In this document: positions 6,833 through 14,655 of the stretch, piece by piece
Position numbering within the stretch: the first letter of the stretch is position 1
How the letters are laid out: the number at the start of each line of letters is the position of its first letter
Assembly (NCBI GenBank): GCA_036262075.1
Contig: DATAJO010000036.1
Coordinates: 1 to 28,986, forward strand
Reading direction: 5' to 3'
Source: JACDBZ01 sp036262075
Lineage (GTDB): Bacteria > Chloroflexota > Limnocylindria > QHBO01
Length of the DNA stretch: 28,986 bases
Notes under the pieces: model-generated
Databases searched by the model: none
What the model saw: only the letters and a program-made list of their open reading frames with translations
Told to the model about the DNA's origin: nothing
Translations under genes and position numbers: made by a program

Positions 6833-8080
6833 GTGACGGCACGCACCACCAATCTCGCCGATGCGCCTCCGGCGAGCGCCGATCTCGTCATCGTCGGCGG
6901 GGGCATCGTCGGCTGCGCCACGGCGTTCTTCGCCGCTCGCGCGGGGATCCGCAGCGTCGTCCTCGAGCGCCGATCCGCCCTCGGCACGCTGACGACGCCG
7001 GCCTCGACCGGCGCCTTCCGCCTCCAGTTCGACAACCCCGAGGAGATCGAGCTCGTGCGCGAGGCGGTCGAGCTGTTCGACGGTTTCGCGGACCGATCCG
7101 GGCTCGACGGCTGGGACCTCGGCGTCCGCCACGGCGGCTACCTGTTCTGCTCGACGACCGAGGCGACCGTCGAGCGCTCGCGGCGCCTCGTCGAGCGGCA
7201 ACGGACGTGGGGCCTGACCGACGTGGAGCTCCTGTCCGGCGACGAGGCCCGCGTCCGCTGGCCGTGGCTGTCGCCCGGCGTCATCGGCGCGCGGTACCGG
7301 GCCGGCGACGGCTGGCTCGACGTGAAGGCGCTGACGATCGGCTACGCCACGGCCGCCTCGAATCCCGATCGCATCCCCGATGCCACTCCCGGTGGCGGGG
7401 CCACGTTCGTCACCGGCTGCGCCCTGACCGGCATCCGCGTCGAGGGCGACCGGGTCGCCGGCGTCGAGACCACTCGCGGGCCGATCTCGACCGAGCGGGT
7501 GCTCGTCGCCACCGGCCCGTTCACCGCGGTCACCGCCGCGCTCGCCGGCGTCGAGCTCCGGATCGCGCCGACGCGACGCCAGAAGCTCGTCATGCCCGAC
7601 GTGCCGCAGGTGCCGCCGGACGGGCCGATGACGATCCACGAAGAAACCGCGGCGCACTGGCGCCCGGCGATGCGCGGCTGCCTCGCGCTCTACACCGAGG
7701 CGGAGACGCCGCCATCGGCCGCGGCCGACCCGGTGTCGATCGAGCACGAGTGGGCCTTCGGCCTGCTCGACCCGGCGAGCGACCACGCGCTCGCCACCCT
7801 GGCGCCGTTCTGGCGCGAGGTCTGGAATGACGGCGCGCCGACGGCGCACTGGTTCCTCCAGGCCGGCCAGTACGAGGTCACGCCGGACCGGCGCCCGTAC
7901 GTGGGCGCCGTGGGGCCGGAGGGGTTCTTCGTGAACGGCGGCTACTCAGGGCACGGTGTCATGGTCGGCGCCGGCGGCAGCCGGCTGGCGGTCGAGCTCC
8001 TGACCGGCGCGGCCGAGCCGGCGAGGAATCCGTTCCGCCCGGATCGCGAGATCGCGGCCCGGGAGCACGACATCCTCTGA
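6833..8080 (+). CDS. FAD-dependent oxidoreductase, DAO/sarcosine-oxidase type (paralogue 2)
   Basis: A 415-residue flavoprotein of the same family as the product of 3933-5120. The FAD-binding loop is canonical, VGGGIVGCA (21-29), an acidic LERR end of the second strand follows, and the FRLQFDNPEEIE block parallels RLQFSTPLNIE in paralogue 1. The C-terminal NGGYSGHGVM loop is the flavin-covering motif. The start is GTG 6833, 7 nt after TACGCT, which suggests a leaderless message; no Shine-Dalgarno is visible. The first 15 residues are a non-conserved polar extension, so GTG could be slightly too early. Divergence from paralogue 1 is substantial, implying different substrates. The likely reaction is oxidative removal of an amine or N-methyl group, yielding peroxide or feeding electrons onward. 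Confidence 0.85.
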   Translation: MTARTTNLADAPPASADLVIVGGGIVGCATAFFAARAGIRSVVLERRSALGTLTTPASTGAFRLQFDNPEEIELVREAVELFDGFADRSGLDGWDLGVRHGGYLFCSTTEATVERSRRLVERQRTWGLTDVELLSGDEARVRWPWLSPGVIGARYRAGDGWLDVKALTIGYATAASNPDRIPDATPGGGATFVTGCALTGIRVEGDRVAGVETTRGPISTERVLVATGPFTAVTAALAGVELRIAPTRRQKLVMPDVPQVPPDGPMTIHEETAAHWRPAMRGCLALYTEAETPPSAAADPVSIEHEWAFGLLDPASDHALATLAPFWREVWNDGAPTAHWFLQAGQYEVTPDRRPYVGAVGPEGFFVNGGYSGHGVMVGAGGSRLAVELLTGAAEPARNPFRPDREIAAREHDIL

Positions 8081-8098
8081 GGCCCCGATCCCGGACCG

Positions 8099-8326
8099 TC
8101 AGCCGGCCCCCGGATCGGCCTGTCCCTCGCGCTGGCCGTAGGCCGCGTCGGGGCTCTCGCCGAACTCGTCGCTCGCGCTCTCGGGGTCGGTGGGCTGGTC
8201 CATCGGCCCATCGGGTCGGGGATCGCGGACCGCCGGATCGGCGGCGCCCACCTCGCGCGGTTCCTGGTCCGGCCCGTGGGTCTCGCCCTGGGTGACGTTC
8301 GCGTTCCCGGCGTTTTCGGTCGTCAT
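8099..8326 (-). CDS. Small acidic, probably disordered protein (75 aa)
   Basis: A 75-residue hydrophilic protein with no hydrophobic core, many Asp/Glu/Gln/Pro/Gly residues and no cysteine. The start is well supported: AGGAGGT lies at 8333-8339, six bases before ATG 8326, one of the best ribosome-binding sites in the window. Residues such as QEPREVG, DQPTDPESASDEFGES and DAAYGQREG suggest intrinsic disorder. No family is recognised. It resembles in style, though not clearly in sequence, the acidic protein at 27029-27322. It diverges from the diguanylate cyclase across a 112-bp gap with an inverted repeat. Confidence 0.6.
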   Translation of the reverse strand: MTTENAGNANVTQGETHGPDQEPREVGAADPAVRDPRPDGPMDQPTDPESASDEFGESPDAAYGQREGQADPGAG

Positions 8327-8368
8327 CGGTGTACCTCCTGCGGCCCCGAGGGCAGGCCGCGTGCCACG

Positions 8369-8390
8369 CCTGCCCGCGCAGGCGGGCAGG
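8369..8390. promoter_or_regulatory. Perfect 9-bp inverted repeat in divergent promoter region
   Basis: Arms CCTGCCCGC and GCGGGCAGG surround a GCAG spacer. It lies between the acidic mini-protein (minus) and the diguanylate cyclase (plus), where a shared operator would be expected. A CAGCAT box (8426-8431), 7 nt before GTG 8439, may be the -10 element of the cyclase gene. Confidence 0.4.
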
Positions 8391-8438
8391 ACCATTGGCC
8401 GATGGAGCGGATCATCCGGATCGGACAGCATTCGGCTC

Positions 8439-9656
8439 GTGCTAACGCCCTCCTGGCCCAGCCGCATCCCCAACCGGCGCGATCGGCCCACGGCTGCCGT
8501 GCGCCGGCGCGTCGACATCGCGCAGCGGCGGATCCTGCGGCGATCGGTGACCTACGGCGGGGCGCTCGTCGCCGTGCTGCTGCTCGTCGACCTGACGATC
8601 AGCGTCGCGCTCGATTCGGACGGCGTCGAGGCGCTCGCGCCGTTCTCGATCGGCGCCGCGACGATGGCCGCGTTCTTCGCCATGACCGCCCGGCGGACGC
8701 CCGTGCGCCCGGAGCCCCTGGCGGCCGCCATCTTCCTCCTCGTCGTCGGCGTCGCGCTCATGGGACTCGTTCTGACCCCGACGGAGGCGCCGCTCGTCGC
8801 TGCGGCGCAGCTCGCGACCGTCACCGTGGGTGCCGGCCTGTTCCTGCCGTGGTCGCCACGCTGGCACACCGGCGTGCTCATCGCGAGCCAGACGCTGGCC
8901 GTCGGCTTCATGCTCAGCCCGCTCGGGATGATGCTGGATGTGACCGCGCGGAGCGGGATCGTCATCGGGACCACGATGGCCACGATCACCAGCGGCATCG
9001 GCCACTGGCTGTGGCAGTCGCGCTTCCGGAGCATGCTCCAGCAGCAGTTCATTCTCCGCCAGCTGAGCCGATACGCCCAGCGCCAGGAGGCGTACGTCCG
9101 CGAGCTCAACCGCGAGCTCAACCGCGTCGCGCGTCGGGACTCGCTCACCGGCGTCGGCAACCGGCTCGCCTTCGACGAGGCGATCGCCGGCCTGCTGTTC
9201 CAGGGGGATCGGCTCCGTCCCGCGCGGTTCGCCCTCGTGCTGTTCGATATCGACCAGTTCAAGGACTACAACGACGCCCACGGGCATCTCGCCGGGGACG
9301 CCGCGCTCGTGCGGCTGGGCGAGATCCTGCGGCAGGTCACGCGCGAGGACGATCGCGCGTTCCGGTACGGGGGCGAGGAGTTCCTGCTCCTCCTGCCCGA
9401 CGTCGACCTCACCGGCGCGCTGAGCGTGGCGGAGCGTCTCCGCCAGGCGGTGGCCGACGACGAGAGCACCATCCCGCGCTTCACGATCTCCTGCGGCGTG
9501 GCGCTGTGCGACCCGGCTGATGGACGCGACCCGGAGCCGCTCCTGAGGCGCGCCGATGCGGCCCTGTACCTGGCGAAGAACGGCGGCCGCAACCGCGTCT
9601 GCTCCGACGAGCTGTCGGTCGCCATGCAGCGGGAGGCGCTGGCCTCGGCCAGCTGA
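8439..9656 (+). CDS. Membrane diguanylate cyclase (GGDEF domain)
   Basis: A 405-residue inner-membrane enzyme that makes cyclic di-GMP from two GTP. About six transmembrane helices span residues 40-190 (near 40-58, 66-83, 94-112, 119-136, 144-162, 172-189). A short coiled linker (200-230) leads into the GGDEF domain. It has DSLTGVGNR (234-242), DIDQFKDYND (270-279) and the active-site signature as GGEEF (311-315), a functional variant. An RxxD inhibitory site (Arg302-Asp305) lies exactly five residues before GGEEF, so product inhibition is expected. No EAL domain or known sensor domain is present; the membrane part is the likely sensor. I choose GTG 8439 because of the CAGCAT box 7 nt upstream; GTG 8499 is an alternative. 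Confidence 0.9.
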   Translation: MLTPSWPSRIPNRRDRPTAAVRRRVDIAQRRILRRSVTYGGALVAVLLLVDLTISVALDSDGVEALAPFSIGAATMAAFFAMTARRTPVRPEPLAAAIFLLVVGVALMGLVLTPTEAPLVAAAQLATVTVGAGLFLPWSPRWHTGVLIASQTLAVGFMLSPLGMMLDVTARSGIVIGTTMATITSGIGHWLWQSRFRSMLQQQFILRQLSRYAQRQEAYVRELNRELNRVARRDSLTGVGNRLAFDEAIAGLLFQGDRLRPARFALVLFDIDQFKDYNDAHGHLAGDAALVRLGEILRQVTREDDRAFRYGGEEFLLLLPDVDLTGALSVAERLRQAVADDESTIPRFTISCGVALCDPADGRDPEPLLRRADAALYLAKNGGRNRVCSDELSVAMQREALASAS

Positions 9657-9658
9657 AG

Positions 9659-9707
9659 CGTGGCACGATCGCCACGATGAAGAACGTGGCACGATCGCCG
9701 CGATGAA
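9659..9707 (+). repeat. 26-bp tandem duplication over the start of the F420-type oxidoreductase
   Basis: The 23-nt stretches 9659-9681 and 9685-9707 match except for one base, each including CACGAT, seven bases and an ATG. The first ATG (9677) opens a nine-residue frame whose TGA (9704-9706) overlaps the true ATG (9703) as ATGA. It may be a duplicated leaderless start unit or a leader peptide. Confidence 0.7.
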
Positions 9708-10587
9708 ATTCGGCCTCCAGATCAACCAGTTCACCTGGCCCGGTGGCAACGGGCAGATCGGACCGACCCTCGCGCGCATCGGGCGCACGGCGGACGACGC
9801 CGGATTCGACTCGATCTGGGTCATGGACCACTTCTTCCAGATCCGCGGCCTCGGCCCGCCCGAGGCGCCGATGCTCGAGGGCCAGACGGCGCTTGCCTTC
9901 CTCGCCGCCCACACCCGGCGCGCCCGGCTCGGGCTCATGGTCGGCGGGGTCCACTACCGCGCGCCGGGGCTGTGGATCAAGATGGCGACGACGCTCGACG
10001 TGCTGTCCGGCGGGCGCGCCTGGTTCGGCATCGGCGCAGCCTGGAACGTCATGGAGTCGAAGGGCCTCGGGTTCCGCTTCCCGCCGCTGAAGGAGCGGTT
10101 CGAGCTGCTCGAGGACACGCTGCGCATGGCGCACGAGATGTGGTCGGGCGGCAGCGGGACGCACGGAGCGTTCGAGGGCATCCATACGACCGCGACGCAC
10201 CTCATCAACTCGCCGCAGTCGATCAGCCGACCGCGGGTGCCGATCCTCGTGGGCGGCGGGGGAGAGCGGAAGACGCTGCGTCTCGTGGCGCGCTACGCCG
10301 ATGCCAGCAACCTGTTCGGTCGCGACGTCGACACGTTCCGCCACAAGGTCGAGGTGCTCCGCGGCCATCTCGACGAGCTCGGCCGGCCGCGCGAGGAGGT
10401 CGAGGTCACGGCCCTCGCGCCGTCGATCGACTGGGACAACCAGTCCGCCGACGAGATCGTCGACCACTACGGCCGTCTGATCGAGGCCGGCGCCCAGCAC
10501 CTCATCTTCGCCGTGCGCGGCGTGTCCGACACGAGCCGGCTCGAGCGCGTGGCGGCCGAGGTCTTCCCGCAGCTGGCCGACCGATGA
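9703..10587 (+). CDS. LLM-class F420-dependent oxidoreductase
   Basis: A 294-residue protein of the luciferase-like monooxygenase superfamily with a TIM-barrel fold, of the branch that uses coenzyme F420 (as in mycobacteria and Chloroflexota) more often than FMN. It begins directly with the first strand MKFGLQINQF, continues with AGFDSIWVMDHF (33-44), LGLMVGG and a GIGAAWN segment that binds the cofactor phosphate, and PRVPILVGGGGERKT near the C-terminal barrel half. Whether F420 or FMN is used cannot be decided from sequence alone, and the substrate is unknown. The start ATG lies in a tandem duplication. Its stop overlaps the start of the next gene by 4 nt (ATGA), so the two are translationally coupled. 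Confidence 0.85.
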   Translation: MKFGLQINQFTWPGGNGQIGPTLARIGRTADDAGFDSIWVMDHFFQIRGLGPPEAPMLEGQTALAFLAAHTRRARLGLMVGGVHYRAPGLWIKMATTLDVLSGGRAWFGIGAAWNVMESKGLGFRFPPLKERFELLEDTLRMAHEMWSGGSGTHGAFEGIHTTATHLINSPQSISRPRVPILVGGGGERKTLRLVARYADASNLFGRDVDTFRHKVEVLRGHLDELGRPREEVEVTALAPSIDWDNQSADEIVDHYGRLIEAGAQHLIFAVRGVSDTSRLERVAAEVFPQLADR

Positions 10588-11204
10588 CGGCCGCGCCGGC
10601 GGGGCGCGACACGCCGCGGTGGGCGGCCTGGTGTCTCATCGCCAGCGGGCTGGCGGCCGCGGCGATCTGGATCGTGTTCACGCAGTCTCACGGGCCGACC
10701 TCGTACAACGAGAACCGCACCGTCCTCGGCGGCAACATGTATTTCTGGGGCTGGCTGCTCGGCACGATCCCGAACGCGCTCCTCGTCGCCGGCCTGCTCG
10801 GGCTGCGGCCGATGCTCCTCCACGGGGCCGGCCGGGCGGCGCGGACCGGGGACGGGCTCGCGCTCCTCGGCCTCGCCATCGCCGGGGCGATCGACCTCGT
10901 CGCTCGCTCGCTCGGGCCGCCGCTGCTCATGCCCGTCCAGGCGCTCGGCCTCGTGCTGCTCGGGACCGGGTCGGCGGCGCCCGCTGCGTCCGGCCCGCGC
11001 CGCGAGGTTCGAGCCGTCATCGCCTGCATCGGTGTGCTGCTGGTCGTCGGCTTCGGCGTGGCGCTGCTGCCGCTCGACGTGTTCGACGCCATCGAGGGCT
11101 ATCGGATCTACGGGGCCATCGTCCATGTCGGGACCGGCATCGGCTGGGTCGTCACCGGGGTGCTCTGCCTGCGACCGGACCGGGCCGTTGTTGCCACCCC
11201 GTGA
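10584..11204 (+). CDS. Integral membrane protein of unknown function
   Basis: A 206-residue protein with about six transmembrane helices (near 13-32, 52-74, 90-106, 110-128, 143-163 and 174-196) and short polar loops. No catalytic motif or known family signature is evident. The YNENRTV stretch (41-47) is the most polar external or internal loop. The start is fixed by the ATGA overlap with the F420-type oxidoreductase, so both are made from one message and may act together, but no specific role can be inferred. A 42-nt gap with no evident hairpin separates its end from the converging YciI-like gene. Confidence 0.75.
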   Translation: MTAAPAGRDTPRWAAWCLIASGLAAAAIWIVFTQSHGPTSYNENRTVLGGNMYFWGWLLGTIPNALLVAGLLGLRPMLLHGAGRAARTGDGLALLGLAIAGAIDLVARSLGPPLLMPVQALGLVLLGTGSAAPAASGPRREVRAVIACIGVLLVVGFGVALLPLDVFDAIEGYRIYGAIVHVGTGIGWVVTGVLCLRPDRAVVATP

Positions 11205-11246
11205 ACGCCGGCGGCATGGAGCGGGAGACGGGTGGGCGGCCGATGC

Positions 11247-11612
11247 CTAGCCCGAGAGGCCGAAGCGCGCTGCGCCGGCGCGGGTGATCCAGCGCGCGCC
11301 GTCGATGGCCAGGCGGCCGGCCCGGACCATCGGATCGGCTCGGGCGAGCGCGAGGGCCTCGTCGAGTGGCAGGCCGTAGATCGAGATGCCGCGGTAGCGC
11401 TCATCGGTCTGCTCGTCGAGCGGGCCGTTGGCGATGAGGGCGCCGCGGCGCTCGAGGTCGCGAAGGTACATCAGATGCTCCACCTGGAGCCGATCGAGCT
11501 CCTCCTCGCTGAACGCCGGGGCGTCCGGCGGCCGGACGAGGAAAATGATGGTGTGCGCCTCCCGCTCCTTCGGGATGAGGTCGTCGATCGAGGGCGCCGG
11601 CTCGTTCGTCAT
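11247..11612 (-). CDS. YciI-like protein (YCII-related domain)
   Basis: A 121-residue protein with a ferredoxin-like alpha/beta fold of the YciI family. Recognisable parts are HTIIFLVRPPD (first strand), EHLMYLRDLERRGALIANGPL (from about residue 45, with the family His and Asp) and GISIYGL in the third strand, ending in the typical LALARADPMVRAG. Family members are small cytoplasmic enzymes or binding proteins; HI0828-type YciI has a His-Asp pair, but activities are known only for a few. It starts 9 nt after the prolyl-tRNA synthetase stop. A TAGCAT box overlapping that stop lies 6 nt before ATG 11612, so it may be both read through and transcribed on its own as a leaderless mRNA. Confidence 0.8.
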   Translation of the reverse strand: MTNEPAPSIDDLIPKEREAHTIIFLVRPPDAPAFSEEELDRLQVEHLMYLRDLERRGALIANGPLDEQTDERYRGISIYGLPLDEALALARADPMVRAGRLAIDGARWITRAGAARFGLSG

Positions 11613-11618
11613 CGGCCG

Positions 11619-11624
11619 ATGCTA
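11619..11624 (-). promoter_or_regulatory. TAGCAT -10 box built on the proS stop codon
   Basis: The TAG stop of the prolyl-tRNA synthetase gene (11624 to 11622) is also the first half of TAGCAT, 6 nt upstream of the YciI-like ATG. The surrounding GTAGCATCGGCC equals that before FAD oxidoreductase 1. Confidence 0.42.
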
Positions 11625-13319
11625 CCCGGCCGTCAGCTCCGCCACGACGTCGTCGATCGGCCGCACCGCGCGCTCACCGCTGGCCCGATCGGTGACCTCC
11701 GCGCCGCCGGCCGCCAGGGATCGCGGGCTGATGGTGACGATCGTCGGCATGCCGAGCAGCTCGGCATCGGTGAATTTCACGCCCGGCGACTCGTCGCGGT
11801 CGTCGTACAGGATCGGCACGCCCGCATCGGTCAGGCGCCCGTAGAGCGCCTCGGCCTGCTCGGCCACCGCCGGATCCCGATTCGCGCCGATGGCGACGAG
11901 GTGCGCCCGGTAGGGCGCGACCTCCATCGGCCAGATCATGCCCTTCTCGTCATGGTGGGCCTCGACGATGCAGGCCATGGCCCGCCCGAGGCCGATGCCG
12001 TACGAGCCCATGATCGGATGGCGCCGGCTGCCGTCCTCGGCGAGGTAGGTCGCGCCGAGCGCCTCGGTGAAGTCGGTGCCGAGCTTGAAGATGTTGCCGA
12101 CCTCGATGCCCTGCGCCAGCCGCAGCGTGGCGTCGCAGTCGGGACACGGGTCGCCGGCCCGCACGTTGGCGATGTCGGCCACGATATCGGCCTCGAAGTC
12201 GCGGCCGACGTTCACGTTGCGCAGGTGGAAGCCGGGGCGGTTCGCGCCGGCCACGAGGTTCGGCGACTTCGCCACGAGCTGGTCGACGACGACGAGCGTG
12301 TCGTGCGCCCCGACCGGCGAGCCGTAGCCGGGCTCCATGCCGGCGGCCCGGATCTCCTCGGCCTGGGCCGGGCGCAGCCCGCGGACGGCCTTGACCGTGT
12401 TCGCGAGCTTCGTGTCGTTGACCTCGAAATCGCCCCGCACGATCGCCGTCACGAGGCGCCCGTCGCCGGTCATGAAGAACGCGGCCTTCGCCGTGCGCGC
12501 GGTCGGGATGTCCAGGAATTCGGCGAGTGACGCGATCGTGTCGGTGCCCGGCGTCTCGACCTCCTCGACGGGGAGGGGCTCCTCGGGCTCCGGCGGCTTC
12601 ACCGCGTTCGGCGCGATCTGCTGGTTCGCCGCGTAGCCGCAGGCGTCGCACAGGACGAGCGTGTCCTCGCCGTGCTCGTTGAGGACCATGAACTCGTGCG
12701 CGCCGGTGCCGCCCATGATCCCGACGTCGCTCGAGACCGGGATGGCGTCCAGGCCGAGGCGGCGGAAGATCCGCGTGTACGCCGCGTGGTGCAGGTCGTA
12801 GCTGTGGTCGAGGCCGGCCTCGTCGGCGTCGATCGAGTAGCTGTCCTTCATGACGAACTCGCGCACCCGGATGAGGCCGCCGCGCGCGCGTGGCTCGTCA
12901 CGGAACTTCGTCTGGAAGTGGTAGACGATGGCCGGCAGCTGGCGGTAGGACTGGACGAGGTCGCGGGTGAGATCGGCGACGACCTCCTCGTGGGTCATGG
13001 CGAGGACCATGTCGCGCCCGCCGCGGTCCTTGAAGCGGACCATCTCGGGGCCGATCTTCGCGTAGCGCCCGGACTCCTTCCACAGCTCCGCCGGATGGAC
13101 GACCGGCATCTCCATCTCTTGGCCGCCGATGGCATCGATCTCCTCGCGGATGACCTGCTCGATGCGCCGATGGACGGCGTAGCCGAGCGGCAGGAGCGAG
13201 TAGATGCCGGCGCCGAGCTGGCGGACGTAGCCGGCGCGCACGAGGAGCTTGTGCGAGGCCATCTCGGCCTCGGCGGGGTCGTCGCGGAGCGAGGTGAAGA
13301 AGAGCTTCGACAGGCGCAT
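11622..13319 (-). CDS. proS: Prolyl-tRNA synthetase, bacterial type with editing domain
   Basis: A 565-residue class II aminoacyl-tRNA synthetase that charges tRNA-Pro. It starts with MRLSKLFFTSLRDDPAEAE, typical of bacterial ProRS. Motif 2 is around KFRDEPRARGGLIRVREF (138-155) and motif 3 is GSYGIGLGR (438-446). Between them lies the YbaK-like insertion domain (about 255-380) that removes Ala mischarged to tRNA-Pro; Lys278 in RTAKAAFF is in the position of the editing lysine. Two CxxC pairs flank the insertion (224-227 and 392-395) and together could hold a zinc ion. The anticodon-binding domain closes the protein. Its ATG overlaps the MFS stop by one base (TGATG), so its translation is coupled to a transporter gene. 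Confidence 0.95.
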   Translation of the reverse strand: MRLSKLFFTSLRDDPAEAEMASHKLLVRAGYVRQLGAGIYSLLPLGYAVHRRIEQVIREEIDAIGGQEMEMPVVHPAELWKESGRYAKIGPEMVRFKDRGGRDMVLAMTHEEVVADLTRDLVQSYRQLPAIVYHFQTKFRDEPRARGGLIRVREFVMKDSYSIDADEAGLDHSYDLHHAAYTRIFRRLGLDAIPVSSDVGIMGGTGAHEFMVLNEHGEDTLVLCDACGYAANQQIAPNAVKPPEPEEPLPVEEVETPGTDTIASLAEFLDIPTARTAKAAFFMTGDGRLVTAIVRGDFEVNDTKLANTVKAVRGLRPAQAEEIRAAGMEPGYGSPVGAHDTLVVVDQLVAKSPNLVAGANRPGFHLRNVNVGRDFEADIVADIANVRAGDPCPDCDATLRLAQGIEVGNIFKLGTDFTEALGATYLAEDGSRRHPIMGSYGIGLGRAMACIVEAHHDEKGMIWPMEVAPYRAHLVAIGANRDPAVAEQAEALYGRLTDAGVPILYDDRDESPGVKFTDAELLGMPTIVTISPRSLAAGGAEVTDRASGERAVRPIDDVVAELTAG

Positions 13320-14644
13320 CAGGCTGGAGATGCTACCCGGGTCTCGCCTCGTCCGACGAGATGCTCCGACGCGCGCAGCCAGCGGAGCGGCACGACGGCC
13401 AGCAGGAGCAGCGCGGCGGAGGCGAGGAGCAGCCCGTCGATGCCGGCTCGATCGGCGGCGCCGCCACCGAGCAGCGAGCCCGTCACCTGGCCGACGGCGA
13501 GGAAGACCGAGTACAGGCCCATGATCGCCCCGCGGTCGGTCGGGTGGTGCTCGCTGATGTCGGCCAGCATGCCGAGCGCCGCCGGCGTCGCGCCGGCGAG
13601 GACGAACAGCGCGACCGCCGCGCCGATGGCCAGCGGTGCCTGCGCGACGGCCCACGCACCGGCCGCGTGGTTCAGGCCCCAGATCGCCCCGACCATGGCC
13701 AGCCCGCCGGCGACGCCGACGCCGATGATAGACGTGCGCCGGTAGCGCTTGAACCGGTCGCCCCAGTAGAACAGGCCGGCGAAGAACACGACGAGCGCCA
13801 CGGCCAGGCCGATGCTCACCTGGACCGGCTCGAACCCGCCCATGAGCAGCTGCTCCTCGAATCCCGGAGCCGGGTCGTTGACGAGCTGGAAGATCGACTG
13901 GCTGGTCCAAACGCCGATGAACGCGTTGATCGCGATCCAGGTCGGCGCGAGGAGCCACACAGCGGGCGAGGCGAGGATGCTCGCGTAGCGGCGCCAGCCG
14001 AAGCCGCGGGCCACGCCGGCGACGCCACCCGCGCCGATCTCCGCGGCCTCGGCATGCTCCTCCGTCACCGTCGCCACCGGCTCGGTCGTGACGCCGAAGC
14101 GGTAGATGAGGAAGCTCACGCCGTACAGCGCGGCGTTGAGGAAGAACGCGTTGCGGTCGAGGAGCTCCCACAGCCCGCCGGCCGCGACGAGGCCGATGCC
14201 GATCCCGGCCAGCGTGGCCGCTTCGAAGCGCGCGACGACCTTGCCGCGCAGGTCGTCGTCGTGCGAGGTGGCGACGGCGATGAAGCCGAGGATGGACGGG
14301 ATGCTGGCCGCCGCCGCGGCGCCCTCGAGCCAGCGGGTGATGCCGAGGAGGAACAGGTCGGTCGTGAGCGCGGTCATGACGACGGCCACGGCGCCGAAGA
14401 TCGGCCCGTACTGCATGACCCGCCGCGTGCCGATGCGGTCGGACAGGAGGCCGAACAGCGGCGACAGGACGAGCTCGGCGACGAAGAACGTCGCCGTCAG
14501 GAGCCCCACCTCGAAGGCCGATACCTCGCGTGCTCCGAACTGGTCGAGCTCGTCGAGGTAGTAGATGAGGAGCGCGCCGGTCAGCCCCGTGCTGAAGCGC
14601 AGGGTGAACGTGCCGATGAGGACGGCGGCGAGCGATCGGCGCAT
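13319..14644 (-). CDS. MFS transporter (12 TM)
   Basis: A 441-residue major facilitator superfamily permease. It has about twelve hydrophobic helices, the cytoplasmic loop 2-3 signature as GLLSDRIGTRRVM (the family's G-x3-D-R-x-G-R-R/K), and a second-half equivalent near FYWGDRFKRYRRT. A polar central loop (around TVTEEHAEAAEIGAGG) divides the two halves. The substrate cannot be told from sequence; drug/proton antiporters and sugar exporters both fit. I start it at ATG 14644, 11 nt after the peptidase stop, because the first helix follows at once. It ends in a TGATG overlap with proS. A TAGCAT box inside its last codons (13335 to 13330) may give proS an extra promoter. Confidence 0.88.
   Translation of the reverse strand: MRRSLAAVLIGTFTLRFSTGLTGALLIYYLDELDQFGAREVSAFEVGLLTATFFVAELVLSPLFGLLSDRIGTRRVMQYGPIFGAVAVVMTALTTDLFLLGITRWLEGAAAAASIPSILGFIAVATSHDDDLRGKVVARFEAATLAGIGIGLVAAGGLWELLDRNAFFLNAALYGVSFLIYRFGVTTEPVATVTEEHAEAAEIGAGGVAGVARGFGWRRYASILASPAVWLLAPTWIAINAFIGVWTSQSIFQLVNDPAPGFEEQLLMGGFEPVQVSIGLAVALVVFFAGLFYWGDRFKRYRRTSIIGVGVAGGLAMVGAIWGLNHAAGAWAVAQAPLAIGAAVALFVLAGATPAALGMLADISEHHPTDRGAIMGLYSVFLAVGQVTGSLLGGGAADRAGIDGLLLASAALLLLAVVPLRWLRASEHLVGRGETRVASPA
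13330..13335 (-). promoter_or_regulatory. TAGCAT box before proS, inside MFS coding end
   Basis: TAGCAT lies 10 nt before the proS ATG on the minus strand. It could give proS transcription independent of the transporter. No -35 match is seen. Confidence 0.3.
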
Positions 14645-14655
14645 CGGCTTGGCGG

